DNA from: Puniceicoccaceae bacterium
GTDB taxonomy: Bacteria > Verrucomicrobiota > Verrucomicrobiia > Opitutales > Coraliomargaritaceae
Direction: 5' to 3'
Assembly (NCBI GenBank): GCA_003566795.1
Contig: PXBU01000023.1
Location: forward strand, 1 to 12,882
Length of the DNA: 12,882 nucleotides
Shown piece after piece: positions 6,410 through 12,882 of the stretch. The notes beneath the pieces are model-generated. The model was not told the origin of the DNA. It did not search any database and worked only from the letters and a program-made list of their open reading frames with translations. A program made the position numbers and the translations under genes. How positions within the stretch are numbered: the stretch's first letter is position 1; each line of letters begins with the position of its first letter.

Positions 6410-7347
6410 TGCAAGCTGTTTACATTAAGAAATTCTCTGCTGTCTGCCTGCGTCTGCTGGCTGGGGTGCTGCTGTTGGCTGGCCTGCGGGTGCCGCTGCA
6501 GGCGGCGGAGGTTTGGGTGACGCTGGAGCCGCAGGCTTTTGTGGTGGAGCAAATCGGTGGTGATGCGGTGACGGTGCGGGTTTTGGTGCCACCGGGTCGC
6601 AGTCCGGCGACCTATGCACCGTCCCCGAGCGAGGTGAATGCGTTGGCGCGCAGCGATTTGTTTTTTGGCATTGGGGTGCCGACCGAAGGGAGACTACTGG
6701 AACGCATGCAGGATACACTACGGCAGGTGCGGGTCGTCGGGAGCGACACCTGGGTGCTGGAGGTGTTGGTGGCAACAGTTGCCTGCGGGGCGGAGGGGCA
6801 GGATCACGACGGCCACTCCTGTGGGCCGGGTGATGGTTCGGTGCTGGATCCCCACGTGTGGATGGATCCCTGGCAGATGATGTCCTTTGGCGAGAAGGTG
6901 GCAGCGGAGCTGAGCCAGTTGCACCCGGATGCGGCGCCTGAATTTGCTGCCCGGTTGGAGGATCTTAAGCAGCGACTGCAAGCACTCGACGCCGAGATAC
7001 GCGATCAACTGGAGGCGACTCAAGGTGGTGAATTTTTTATCAATCATGCCTCGCTCGGGCATTTTGCCGCCCGCTACGGATTGAGGCAGCGCTCGATCGA
7101 GCATTTTGGGAGTCAACCTTCCGCGCGCCGTATCTCGGAGATGTTGCGCGAGGCGCGTCAGTCCAATACCACTGCTTTGCTGGCGCAGGTGCAATTCTCT
7201 CGTTCCACGGCGGACGTGCTGGCGCAGGCACTTGATGTGCCGGTTTTGACGGTGGATCCGCTGCGTCGGGATTACTTTGCCAACCTGCGGGAAGTGACCC
7301 AAGTCTTGCGGCAGGCTTTGGGCGAGGTGGACTCGGCGGTTAATTAG
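6409..7347 (+). CDS. znuA: Zinc/manganese ABC transporter substrate-binding protein (ZnuA-like)
   Basis: This 312-residue protein captures a metal ion outside the inner membrane and hands it to the permease. The N-terminus is a signal peptide: KK at 7-8, a hydrophobic core (about 11-26) and a likely cut after LQA at residue 32, before AEVWVT. Cluster A-I family signs are VLVPPGRSPATYAPSPSEV (about 58-76), DPHVWMDP with ligand H149, INHASLGHF with H213, and VDPL with D283. A short His/Asp stretch DHDGHSC (132-138) corresponds to the His-rich loop of zinc-specific members. The first metal histidine, usual in the PHTYEP motif, is replaced by alanine at residue 67. The ATPase gene follows after 49 bases and then the permease gene, so the operon is complete. 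Zinc is the likely substrate, but manganese or another ion cannot be excluded. Confidence 0.87.
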   Translation: MQAVYIKKFSAVCLRLLAGVLLLAGLRVPLQAAEVWVTLEPQAFVVEQIGGDAVTVRVLVPPGRSPATYAPSPSEVNALARSDLFFGIGVPTEGRLLERMQDTLRQVRVVGSDTWVLEVLVATVACGAEGQDHDGHSCGPGDGSVLDPHVWMDPWQMMSFGEKVAAELSQLHPDAAPEFAARLEDLKQRLQALDAEIRDQLEATQGGEFFINHASLGHFAARYGLRQRSIEHFGSQPSARRISEMLREARQSNTTALLAQVQFSRSTADVLAQALDVPVLTVDPLRRDYFANLREVTQVLRQALGEVDSAVN

Positions 7348-7396
7348 TATTCGCTGGGGTCGGTTTTTTTGTACAAGACTTCTTCATCGGCAAAGA

Positions 7397-8188
7397 GTGA
7401 GTTCACACCCTGCAGTTTGTTTTCAAGGCGTTTCCTTTGGCTATGGTGCCGAGGAGGTGTTGACTGATGTCGATTTCGACATACTTCCGGCGGACAATGT
7501 GTGCGTGGTGGGGCCGAATGGCGGGGGTAAAACAACACTGCTCAAGCTGATGCTGGGGCTGCTCAAGCCCAACTCCGGTCAGATCCGGGTATTTGGTGAA
7601 GCACCGCAAAAAATGCAGGGTGCGCTCGGCTATGTGCCGCAGCATTTGCATTTTGATCCAGTCTTTCCCGTGCGGGCACTCGATGTGGTGCTGATGGGGC
7701 GGGTCGGGCGGCGCAGCTTCGGCTTTACCACGCGAGAGGATCGCAAACTGGCGGAGCGGGCACTCGATCAAGTCGGGCAGCGGGCGCTGGCTCAGGCGCA
7801 GTTCGCCGAGCTGTCCGGTGGCCAGCGTCAGGCGGTGCTCATTGCCAGAGCTTTGGTGGGAGCGCCCCGTGCGATCCTGTTGGATGAACCGGACGCGCAT
7901 ATCGACCCCGGACGGCGGGATCGGCTCAAAGAACTGCTCGATTATCTGCCGCCCGATGTCACCCGGATTTTAGTCTCCCACAATATGGATTTCGTGGTCA
8001 GCTCGGTGGAAAAAGTAATTTGTGTACATCGACATGTCCATGTGCATCCCACCAGCGAACTCAGCCCCGCGCGGATCCGCAGTCTGTTTGGCAGTGACCT
8101 GCGGCTGGTGCGACACGACCGGGAGCATCCGACTGCCGGCGGGCATCACCACCCGCCCTTGGATGCCGATAGAGGGGAGGGCTCCTGA
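7397..8188 (+). CDS. znuC: Metal ABC transporter ATP-binding protein (ZnuC-like)
   Basis: A 263-residue cytoplasmic ATPase that powers the metal importer. All ABC motifs are intact: Walker A GPNGGGKTT with K45, Q-loop YVPQHLHFD, signature LSGGQRQAVLIARAL (139-153), Walker B ILLDEPDAHID with D163 and E164, and switch H195 in VSHN. The GTG start at 7397 is chosen because the protein then begins MSSHPAVCFQGVSFGYG, a normal family entry, with AAAGAG just upstream. The gene ends in TGATG, sharing one base with the permease start, so the two are coupled. The tail is unusual: HRHVHVHP (H211, H213, H215, H217) and GGHHHPP (H250-H252) form histidine clusters that might bind metal. The two clusters flank SELSPARIRSLFG, which resembles the usual ZnuC C-terminal region. 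Confidence 0.92.
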   Translation: MSSHPAVCFQGVSFGYGAEEVLTDVDFDILPADNVCVVGPNGGGKTTLLKLMLGLLKPNSGQIRVFGEAPQKMQGALGYVPQHLHFDPVFPVRALDVVLMGRVGRRSFGFTTREDRKLAERALDQVGQRALAQAQFAELSGGQRQAVLIARALVGAPRAILLDEPDAHIDPGRRDRLKELLDYLPPDVTRILVSHNMDFVVSSVEKVICVHRHVHVHPTSELSPARIRSLFGSDLRLVRHDREHPTAGGHHHPPLDADRGEGS

Positions 8189-9036
8189 TGGGTGGATTCT
8201 TCGAGCTATTGATGGATCCCGATGTGGGCTTTTTGCGCTACGCGTTGCTGCTCGGCTTGATTGGCAGTATCCCGCTGGGAGTGGTGGGGAGTTTTGTGGT
8301 GGTGCGGCGGATCAGCTATCTGGCTGCTGCGGTGGCGCACTCGGCGCTGGGCGGTATCGGACTCAGCCTCTTTGTTCGTATCGAACTAGGCTGGGACTGG
8401 ATTTCGCCGCTTGCCGGCGCACTGGCCTTTACGGTGGCTTCCGCCTTGCTGATCGGATGGATCGCTGGAAAAAAAGGTCAACGGGAGGACGCCGCGATTG
8501 GCACTATCTGGGTGGGGGGTATGGCAATTGGTATCATCGCCATCGCTAAGACCTCGGGCTACAACGACCCGCTGGCCTTCCTTTTCGGGGACATCCTCTT
8601 GGTCCGCCAGGGTGACCTTTGGCTGGCTGCAGGCTTTGCTGTCTTTGTGGTCGGGCTCTTGGGAGTCTGGCATCGCCAGCTCTTCTCGGTGCTCTTCGAT
8701 CCGGAGTTTGCCGCCTCGCGCGGCTTGCGTAAGGACCCGGTCTATCTGCTGTTGCTGGTGCTGACTGCGCTGACGGTCGTTATACTCGTTTCGCTGATCG
8801 GCGTCGTGCTGGTGGTGGCACTCTTGACCCTGCCTCCAGCGATTGCCCTGACGCATTTCAGGCGTTTTGGTTGGGTGATTGTGGCTGCCATCGGACTCAA
8901 CGCGCTATGCATTAGTCTCGGACTATGGTTGAGCTACATCCTCGATTTTCCCACCGGTCCTTCGATTGTTCTGGTAGCGGTCGGGTTCTATGGGACGACG
9001 CTTTTGCGGAGGGGATCATCGGCGGTCGGGAACTAG
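8188..9036 (+). CDS. znuB: Metal ABC transporter permease (ZnuB-like)
   Basis: The 282-residue membrane subunit forms the channel for the imported metal. It matches the ABC-3 permease family in length and in blocks such as GSFVVVRRISYLAAAVAHSA (about 32-51), which contains the helix contacting the ATPase, and LIGVVLVVALLTLPPAIAL (about 202-220), the conserved late membrane segment. About eight or nine hydrophobic helices are visible. The ATG overlaps the TGA of the ATPase gene, indicating a tight operon. The last residues, LRRGSSAVGN, are a short cytoplasmic tail. No defect is seen. It ends 162 bases before the stop of a convergent gene. Confidence 0.92.
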   Translation: MGGFFELLMDPDVGFLRYALLLGLIGSIPLGVVGSFVVVRRISYLAAAVAHSALGGIGLSLFVRIELGWDWISPLAGALAFTVASALLIGWIAGKKGQREDAAIGTIWVGGMAIGIIAIAKTSGYNDPLAFLFGDILLVRQGDLWLAAGFAVFVVGLLGVWHRQLFSVLFDPEFAASRGLRKDPVYLLLLVLTALTVVILVSLIGVVLVVALLTLPPAIALTHFRRFGWVIVAAIGLNALCISLGLWLSYILDFPTGPSIVLVAVGFYGTTLLRRGSSAVGN

Positions 9037-9077
9037 GTCGGCAGGGTGAAGTGATCCATAAGTTTTCACGGAATATC

Positions 9078-9204
9078 TCGTAGCGACTGGTTTTATGCCA
9101 GGATAGAGCCCTTTCGAATCGAGACTTCGACAAGCTCAGTTCAGGCGGGATAGGCCCTCTCGCTACGCAAATGATGAATCGAGGGATAAACCCTCTCGCT
9201 ACGA
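9078..9204. repeat. Intergenic repeat element, copy 2 (mosaic with 9-bp terminal inverted repeats)
   Basis: TCGTAGCGA (9078-9086) is the exact reverse complement of TCGCTACGA (9196-9204). Inside, from the left: the module CTGGTTTTATGCCAGGAT shared with the copy at 3058-3147, a CTTCGACAAGCTCAG repeat (9119-9145), a module ending CCCTCTCGCTACG (9155-9167), and a second such module with stem GAGGG (9181-9185), loop ATAAA and stem CCCTC (9191-9195). The element lies between convergent genes and could act as a two-way transcript end. Its right edge overlaps the last codon and stop codon of the isomerase gene. Confidence 0.75.
9119..9145 (+). repeat. CTTCGACAAGCTCAG-type interspersed repeat, copy 3
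   Basis: Begins TCGAGACTTCGACA and continues AGCTCAGTTCAGG. It has the same core as the copies at 6192 and 6276, with one change (GTTCAGG for GTCCAGG). It is nested inside the larger intergenic element at 9078-9204. Confidence 0.7.
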
Positions 9205-10140
9205 ACGATACGAGACAAAGTCGGAAGTGACCAGGCATTCCGTTGCCTCGGTGGCATGGAATCTGAATTGCTGTCGGGCGGGCAGGAGTGCGTTGTCGCC
9301 TGGCTGGATGGTGGCCCCATCCGCTGCCCGCAGCGAGCCGCTGATTAGGCTGATAATCGTGGGCGAACCGGCTGGAAAGGTCAGCATTTCGCCTGGCTGA
9401 CGAATCTCTTTTCGGAGCTTGAAAATTTCACTTTCCACCAGGGTTTGCGAGCACCCCGTGGGTTTGATGGTGCTCGGTTCAAAGTCGTTAAAGTCGATGC
9501 TCTTGAGGGATGCTTCGACATGCAGTTGGCGGGGCTTGCCGTCGAGACCGGCTCTGCCCCAGTCGTAAACCCGGTAGGTGGTATCTGAGTTTTGCTGGAT
9601 CTCTAAAATGAGATTGCCGCCGCCGATAGCGTGGAGGCGCCCGCTTGGGATAAAAATTGACTCGCCAGCCCGCACTGGAAACGAGTGCACCAGCTGCGCC
9701 AGAGTATTTTGTTCGAGCGCTTGTTCAAAATCGCTCCGGCGGATACCTTGCTTGAGTCCGGCGATGAGTGTGGCTGTGGGTTCGGCATCGGCGATATACC
9801 AATTTTCAGTTTTGGGCTCGCCGCCCAGTTCAAATGCCACCTCTTGCGGCGGGTGTACTTGCAGGCTCAGCTGCTGCTGGCAATCCAGCCATTTTACCAA
9901 AATCGGGAAGGGGCGCTCTGCCGACCAGCCGGGCCCCATGATGCCCGCCGGGTCAGCTGCGATCAGTTCGCGTATTGTCCGACCATCTTCAGTGACAGAT
10001 TGCGCTTCGGGGCGGTCCACCATCTCCCAGCTCTCGCCAATCCTTTTGCCAGGCGGTAGTTGGCGCCCCAATTTATCAGCGAGCTTGCGCCCACCCCAGA
10101 CGCGCTCCTGGTAAAGCGGCTTGAAGAGAATGAATTTCAT
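9199..10140 (-). CDS. manA: Class I mannose-6-phosphate isomerase (ManA/Pmi)
   Basis: The enzyme interconverts mannose-6-phosphate and fructose-6-phosphate, linking glycolysis to GDP-mannose and surface sugars. It is a zinc-dependent cupin. The start is set at 10140, where MKFILFKPLYQERVWGGRKL matches the standard beginning; the 313-residue length fits the short Bacillus-type class I form. Likely zinc ligands are Q94 and H96 in LQVHPPQ, E112 in KTENWYI, and H170 in IPSGRLHAIGGG. The family block NLILEIQQNSDTTYRVYDW follows. The frame is open further upstream into gdh, but residues there have no family match. It starts 16 bases after the gdh stop on the same strand, so the two are probably co-transcribed, although I see no clear ribosome site. 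Its stop codon and last serine codon lie inside a repeat. Confidence 0.92.
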   Translation of the reverse strand: MKFILFKPLYQERVWGGRKLADKLGRQLPPGKRIGESWEMVDRPEAQSVTEDGRTIRELIAADPAGIMGPGWSAERPFPILVKWLDCQQQLSLQVHPPQEVAFELGGEPKTENWYIADAEPTATLIAGLKQGIRRSDFEQALEQNTLAQLVHSFPVRAGESIFIPSGRLHAIGGGNLILEIQQNSDTTYRVYDWGRAGLDGKPRQLHVEASLKSIDFNDFEPSTIKPTGCSQTLVESEIFKLRKEIRQPGEMLTFPAGSPTIISLISGSLRAADGATIQPGDNALLPARQQFRFHATEATECLVTSDFVSYRS

Positions 10141-10156
10141 GATTTTATTTGGGACA

Positions 10157-11482
10157 CTAGGGGAAAACACCACGCATGGAATAAACTTTTGCAATGCGTT
10201 CCAGTGCTGTGGCATACGAAGCCTGCCGTAGGTTGCAGTCGAGTCTGGCGGCCGTTTCAAGGACGCATTCGGCGGCCCGACACATGACGGTCTTTAATCG
10301 TTCGTCGACGACTGATTCATCCCAGGTTTCGGAGAGGCGGTTTTGTTTCCACTCAAAATAGCTTACCGTCACGCCACCCGAGTTGCAAAGAATGGCCGGC
10401 AATACCTCCACGCCCTTGTTTAATAGGTGCTTTTCTGCATTGGGCGTCGTGGGCGCATTGGCAGCTTCCACCAGCACTTTGCACTGCATCTTCTTGGCAT
10501 GTTCAAGGTCGACCATCTGTTCGAGGGCCGCGGGGATAAATAGATCCACTGGTGTCGAATAAAAATCGGATTCGGTGATGGCTTGAGCCTCCGAATACCC
10601 GGCGACGCCGCCCGTCTCCCGCACGTGCGTGGCAAGTTGCTCGGCATCGATGCCATTTTTGCTGAAGATCGCTCCGGTGTGGTCGAGGACGGCCCGCAGG
10701 CGTGCCCCTTTCGCTTGCAGCAGGCGCGCCGCCCATGAGCCGACATTACCGTATCCAATCAAGCTAAAGTCCTGGGTCGAAAGGTCGATTCCAATGCCGG
10801 GAAGCATCGTTTCCAAAACAAAAACAACCCCTTGGGCGGTCGCTTTCTCGCGGCCGGCGGACCCACCGAATTCCAGCGGTTTACCGGTGACGATGCCCCG
10901 TGCGGTCACTTTTCGCGAAGACTCGGCAAAGTTGATGTAGGTGTCAGCCATCCAAGCCATCGTTTGGGCGTTGGTCCCGACATCCGGTGCCGGAATATCA
11001 TAGTCGGGCCCGATGTTATTGCCCAGCGCCGCCGTCAGCCGCCGGGTGACTCGCTCCAACTCCCGCGGGCTCATGGCACGCGGATCGATTTTCAGCGCAC
11101 CTTTGGCCCCGCCGTAGGGAAGACGGACCAGCGCACATTTCATTGTCATGAGCAGCGCGAGTGTCTTGACCTCATCCAGTTTGATGGTGTGGTGATAGCG
11201 CATGCCGCCCTTATAGGGTCCGAGCAAATTGTTGTGTTGGACGCGATAGCCTTTGAACAATTGCCAGGAGCCGTCATCCATTTGAGCTGGAAAGTGGACC
11301 ATGATTTCATTTTTCGGCTGAGAGAGCATCAGCTTCACATTATGCGGGAGATCAATCAGATCCGCAGCTTCCAACACCGAGCTGATGGTCTGATAATAGA
11401 GGTTGTCCTCGTCGTAATATTCTTCGAGCTCGTCGAAGATCTCACGGGCAGATTGGCGGGGAGTGGTTTGAGGTGGGTTCAT
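10157..11482 (-). CDS. gdhA: Glutamate dehydrogenase (Glu/Leu/Phe/Val dehydrogenase family)
   Basis: The enzyme reversibly aminates 2-oxoglutarate to glutamate with NAD(P)H. The 441-residue protein has the dimerisation domain first, with YKGGMR (K91), TMKCALVRLPYGGAKGAL (K115 and catalytic K127) and PAPDVGT (D167), then a Rossmann domain with IGYGNVGSWAA (G243-G248). K91 together with the serine in GGVTVSYFEW is the pattern for glutamate rather than leucine or phenylalanine side chains, so glutamate dehydrogenase is favoured. Cofactor preference cannot be read safely; the residue after the second strand is D in LRAVLDHTG, which might favour NAD. The ATG at 11482-11480 has AAGG upstream, partly within a possible hairpin. 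The gene is divergent from sufS with 99 bases between starts and is followed by manA. Glutamate is the amino donor for EctB, though no shared regulation is visible. Confidence 0.93.
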   Translation of the reverse strand: MNPPQTTPRQSAREIFDELEEYYDEDNLYYQTISSVLEAADLIDLPHNVKLMLSQPKNEIMVHFPAQMDDGSWQLFKGYRVQHNNLLGPYKGGMRYHHTIKLDEVKTLALLMTMKCALVRLPYGGAKGALKIDPRAMSPRELERVTRRLTAALGNNIGPDYDIPAPDVGTNAQTMAWMADTYINFAESSRKVTARGIVTGKPLEFGGSAGREKATAQGVVFVLETMLPGIGIDLSTQDFSLIGYGNVGSWAARLLQAKGARLRAVLDHTGAIFSKNGIDAEQLATHVRETGGVAGYSEAQAITESDFYSTPVDLFIPAALEQMVDLEHAKKMQCKVLVEAANAPTTPNAEKHLLNKGVEVLPAILCNSGGVTVSYFEWKQNRLSETWDESVVDERLKTVMCRAAECVLETAARLDCNLRQASYATALERIAKVYSMRGVFP

Positions 11483-11523
11483 TTCGTGACCTTAGCCCAA
11501 GATTCGGGGTCGGTCACTACGAA
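11483..11523 (-). promoter_or_regulatory. Possible leader hairpin covering the gdh ribosome site
   Basis: On the plus strand, TTCG-TGACC (11483-11491) pairs with GGTCA (11512-11516) and CGAA (11520-11523), with a CTA bulge between. On the gdh transcript this places GGTCA and CGAA, directly before the ATG, in a stem that includes part of the AAGG ribosome site. It could modulate gdh translation. The stem is interrupted and unproven. Confidence 0.3.
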
Positions 11524-11581
11524 AAGCCAAAAAATAAGAATTACCATTGAGATTATCCATTTTGAACCGACATTAAAGACT

Positions 11582-12814
11582 GTGAGTAACGAAGCACCAT
11601 TTGATCCAGCCCGTATCCGCCAGGACTTTCCGATTCTACAAACTGAAGTTCGCGGGAAGCCGCTGACTTATCTGGATAGTGGCGCGACTGCGCAAAAGCC
11701 AGCGGCGGTGATCGAGGCTTTGGACCGCTACTATCGATGTGAGAATGCCAACATTCATCGTGGGCTGTATCATCTGAGTGAACGGGCCACCGAGGCTTAT
11801 GAGGCGACACGTGGGAAGGTGGCCGACTTCCTCGGTGCGGGAGACGTCGACGAGATCGTATTTGTCCGGGGGGCGACTGAGGGGATTAATCTGGTGGCCC
11901 ACGGCTTTATCGAGGCGGTGCTCAAGCCCGGTGATGAGATCCTAATCAGCCACATGGAGCACCATGCCAATATCGTGCCCTGGCAGATCGCGGCGGCCAA
12001 GACGGGGGCCGAGCTGAAGGTGATCCCGGTGACGGACTCCGGCGAGCTCGACCTTGCGCGTTTTGAGGCGATGCTGTCGGAGAAGACGAAGTTGCTGTCG
12101 ATTGTGCATGTTTCCAACACGCTCGGCACCATCAATCCGGTGCGGAGCATGATCAAGCAGGCGCAGGCGCTGGGAGTGCCGGTGCTGCTGGATGGCTGCC
12201 AGTCCGCACCCCACATGCCGGTGAATCTGGCCGAGCTGGGTTGCGACTTCTTTGTATTTTCCGGACACAAGCTATTTGGCCCCACCGGCATCGGGGTGCT
12301 GTGGGGAAAGCGGGAGTGGCTGGAAAGATTCCCGCCCTACCAGAGCGGGGGGGACATGATCGAACAAGTCGACTTCGCCGGCACGACCTACAAGCCGATC
12401 CCCTCCAAATTTGAGGCGGGCACCCCGCACATCGCCGGTGTCATCGGGCTCTCGGCGGCGATTGATTATGTGAACGCTTTGGACCGTGTGGGTGCGCTCG
12501 CGCATGAGGCCCAGCTGCTTGAGGCAGCGGTGGAGGTACTAGCGGGAGTGGATGGGCTGCGCGTCATTGGCACAGCAGCGGATAAGGCGGCCATGCTTTC
12601 TTTTGTTATCGAGGGCATTCACCCCCACGACATCGGCACCTTCCTCGATGCGGATGGTGTCGCTGTGCGGGCGGGGCATCACTGCACCCAGCCGCTCTTG
12701 AAGCGCTTCGGTCTGGCAGCCACCGCCCGTGCCTCATTTAGCTTTTACAATAACTTGGAGGACGTGGATCGCTTTGCCAACGCGGTGCATAAGCTGCAGC
12801 GGTTCTTTGGGTAG
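11582..12814 (+). CDS. sufS: Cysteine desulfurase, SufS type
   Basis: SufS takes sulfur from cysteine, leaving alanine, and supplies it for Fe-S cluster assembly. It is a cytoplasmic class V PLP aminotransferase-fold enzyme. I choose the GTG at 11582, giving 410 residues that begin MSNEAPFDPARIRQDFPIL, the normal family entry and size; the frame is open far upstream but that part is antisense to gdh. Key positions are SGATAQKP near the N-terminus, THE-type segment SHMEHHANIVPWQ, D in LLDGCQSAPHMP, PLP lysine K230 in VFSGHKLFGPTGIG, and the sulfur-carrying C368 in RAGHHCTQPLLKRFG. The RAGHHC motif marks group II (SufS/CsdA) rather than IscS. No other suf gene is in view, so whether it belongs to a suf operon cannot be told. 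A heptamer array begins 7 bases after its stop. Confidence 0.94.
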   Translation: MSNEAPFDPARIRQDFPILQTEVRGKPLTYLDSGATAQKPAAVIEALDRYYRCENANIHRGLYHLSERATEAYEATRGKVADFLGAGDVDEIVFVRGATEGINLVAHGFIEAVLKPGDEILISHMEHHANIVPWQIAAAKTGAELKVIPVTDSGELDLARFEAMLSEKTKLLSIVHVSNTLGTINPVRSMIKQAQALGVPVLLDGCQSAPHMPVNLAELGCDFFVFSGHKLFGPTGIGVLWGKREWLERFPPYQSGGDMIEQVDFAGTTYKPIPSKFEAGTPHIAGVIGLSAAIDYVNALDRVGALAHEAQLLEAAVEVLAGVDGLRVIGTAADKAAMLSFVIEGIHPHDIGTFLDADGVAVRAGHHCTQPLLKRFGLAATARASFSFYNNLEDVDRFANAVHKLQRFFG

Positions 12815-12821
12815 CGGTTGC

Positions 12822-12882
12822 GGTGGTCGGTGGTCGGTGGTCGGTAGACGGTAGACGGTGGTCGGTGGTCGGTAGACGGTAG
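12822..12882 (+). repeat. 7-bp tandem repeat array after sufS, open at window edge
   Basis: Eight complete 7-base units and a partial ninth run from 12822 to the end: three GGTGGTC, two GGTAGAC, two GGTGGTC, one GGTAGAC, then GGTAG. Only two unit types occur, differing at two bases. The array starts 7 bases after the sufS stop and its full length is unknown. Confidence 0.9.

Noticed and set aside
10141..10260. Upstream extension of manA in the same frame
   Set aside because: It overlaps the gdh coding end and lacks resemblance to the isomerase family; MKFILFKPLYQERVWGG at 10140 is the normal start.
10832..11581. Long upstream extension of the sufS reading frame, antisense to gdh
   Set aside because: The region is fully explained by gdh on the minus strand; the SufS family begins at the GTG at 11582, and the extension has no family-like sequence.

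Overview
The window is about 12.9 kb of bacterial chromosome, moderately GC-rich, and looks like ordinary housekeeping and stress-tolerance DNA from a salt-adapted organism. An ectABC ectoine operon is present. Degenerate heptamer tandem repeats and shared intergenic modules sit directly behind stop codons. My impression, from gene style and repeats only and with no database check, is a marine or halotolerant member of the Verrucomicrobiota (Opitutae/Puniceicoccales-like). No tRNA, rRNA, CRISPR array, prophage or intact transposase is visible.

Layout from left to right. Positions 1-632 hold the 3' end of a VapB-like antitoxin gene overlapping a PIN-domain VapC-like toxin gene. Positions 780-3035 hold ectA, ectB and ectC, which convert aspartate semialdehyde to ectoine via diaminobutyrate; ectD and an aspartokinase are not linked here. 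After a repeat-filled gap comes a sodium:solute symporter gene (3160-4587), possibly for osmolyte uptake. Then comes an MFS transporter gene (4637-6012) broken by a one-base frameshift at a T run near 4894. Positions 6013-6408 are non-coding and repeat-rich.

Positions 6409-9036 form a zinc/manganese-type ABC uptake operon (binding protein, ATPase, permease). A 162-base gap holding a mosaic repeat with perfect 9-bp terminal inverted repeats separates it from a convergent pair on the minus strand: a glutamate dehydrogenase gene (10157-11482) followed by a class I mannose-6-phosphate isomerase gene (9199-10140). Divergent from gdh is a sufS-type cysteine desulfurase gene (11582-12814). Another heptamer tandem array follows it and runs off the right edge.

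How the genes may fit together is partly inference. EctB uses glutamate as amino donor and glutamate dehydrogenase can make it, so both serve nitrogen and osmolyte metabolism, but nothing shows co-regulation. Phosphomannose isomerase is a zinc enzyme and lies near the metal importer, which may be chance. I see no convincing new multi-gene system. The most interesting signals are the intergenic repeat modules with compensatory hairpins, the heptamer arrays at two gene ends, the missing canonical start for a full-length EctA, the MFS frameshift, and key-residue substitutions in the symporter and the metal-binding protein.
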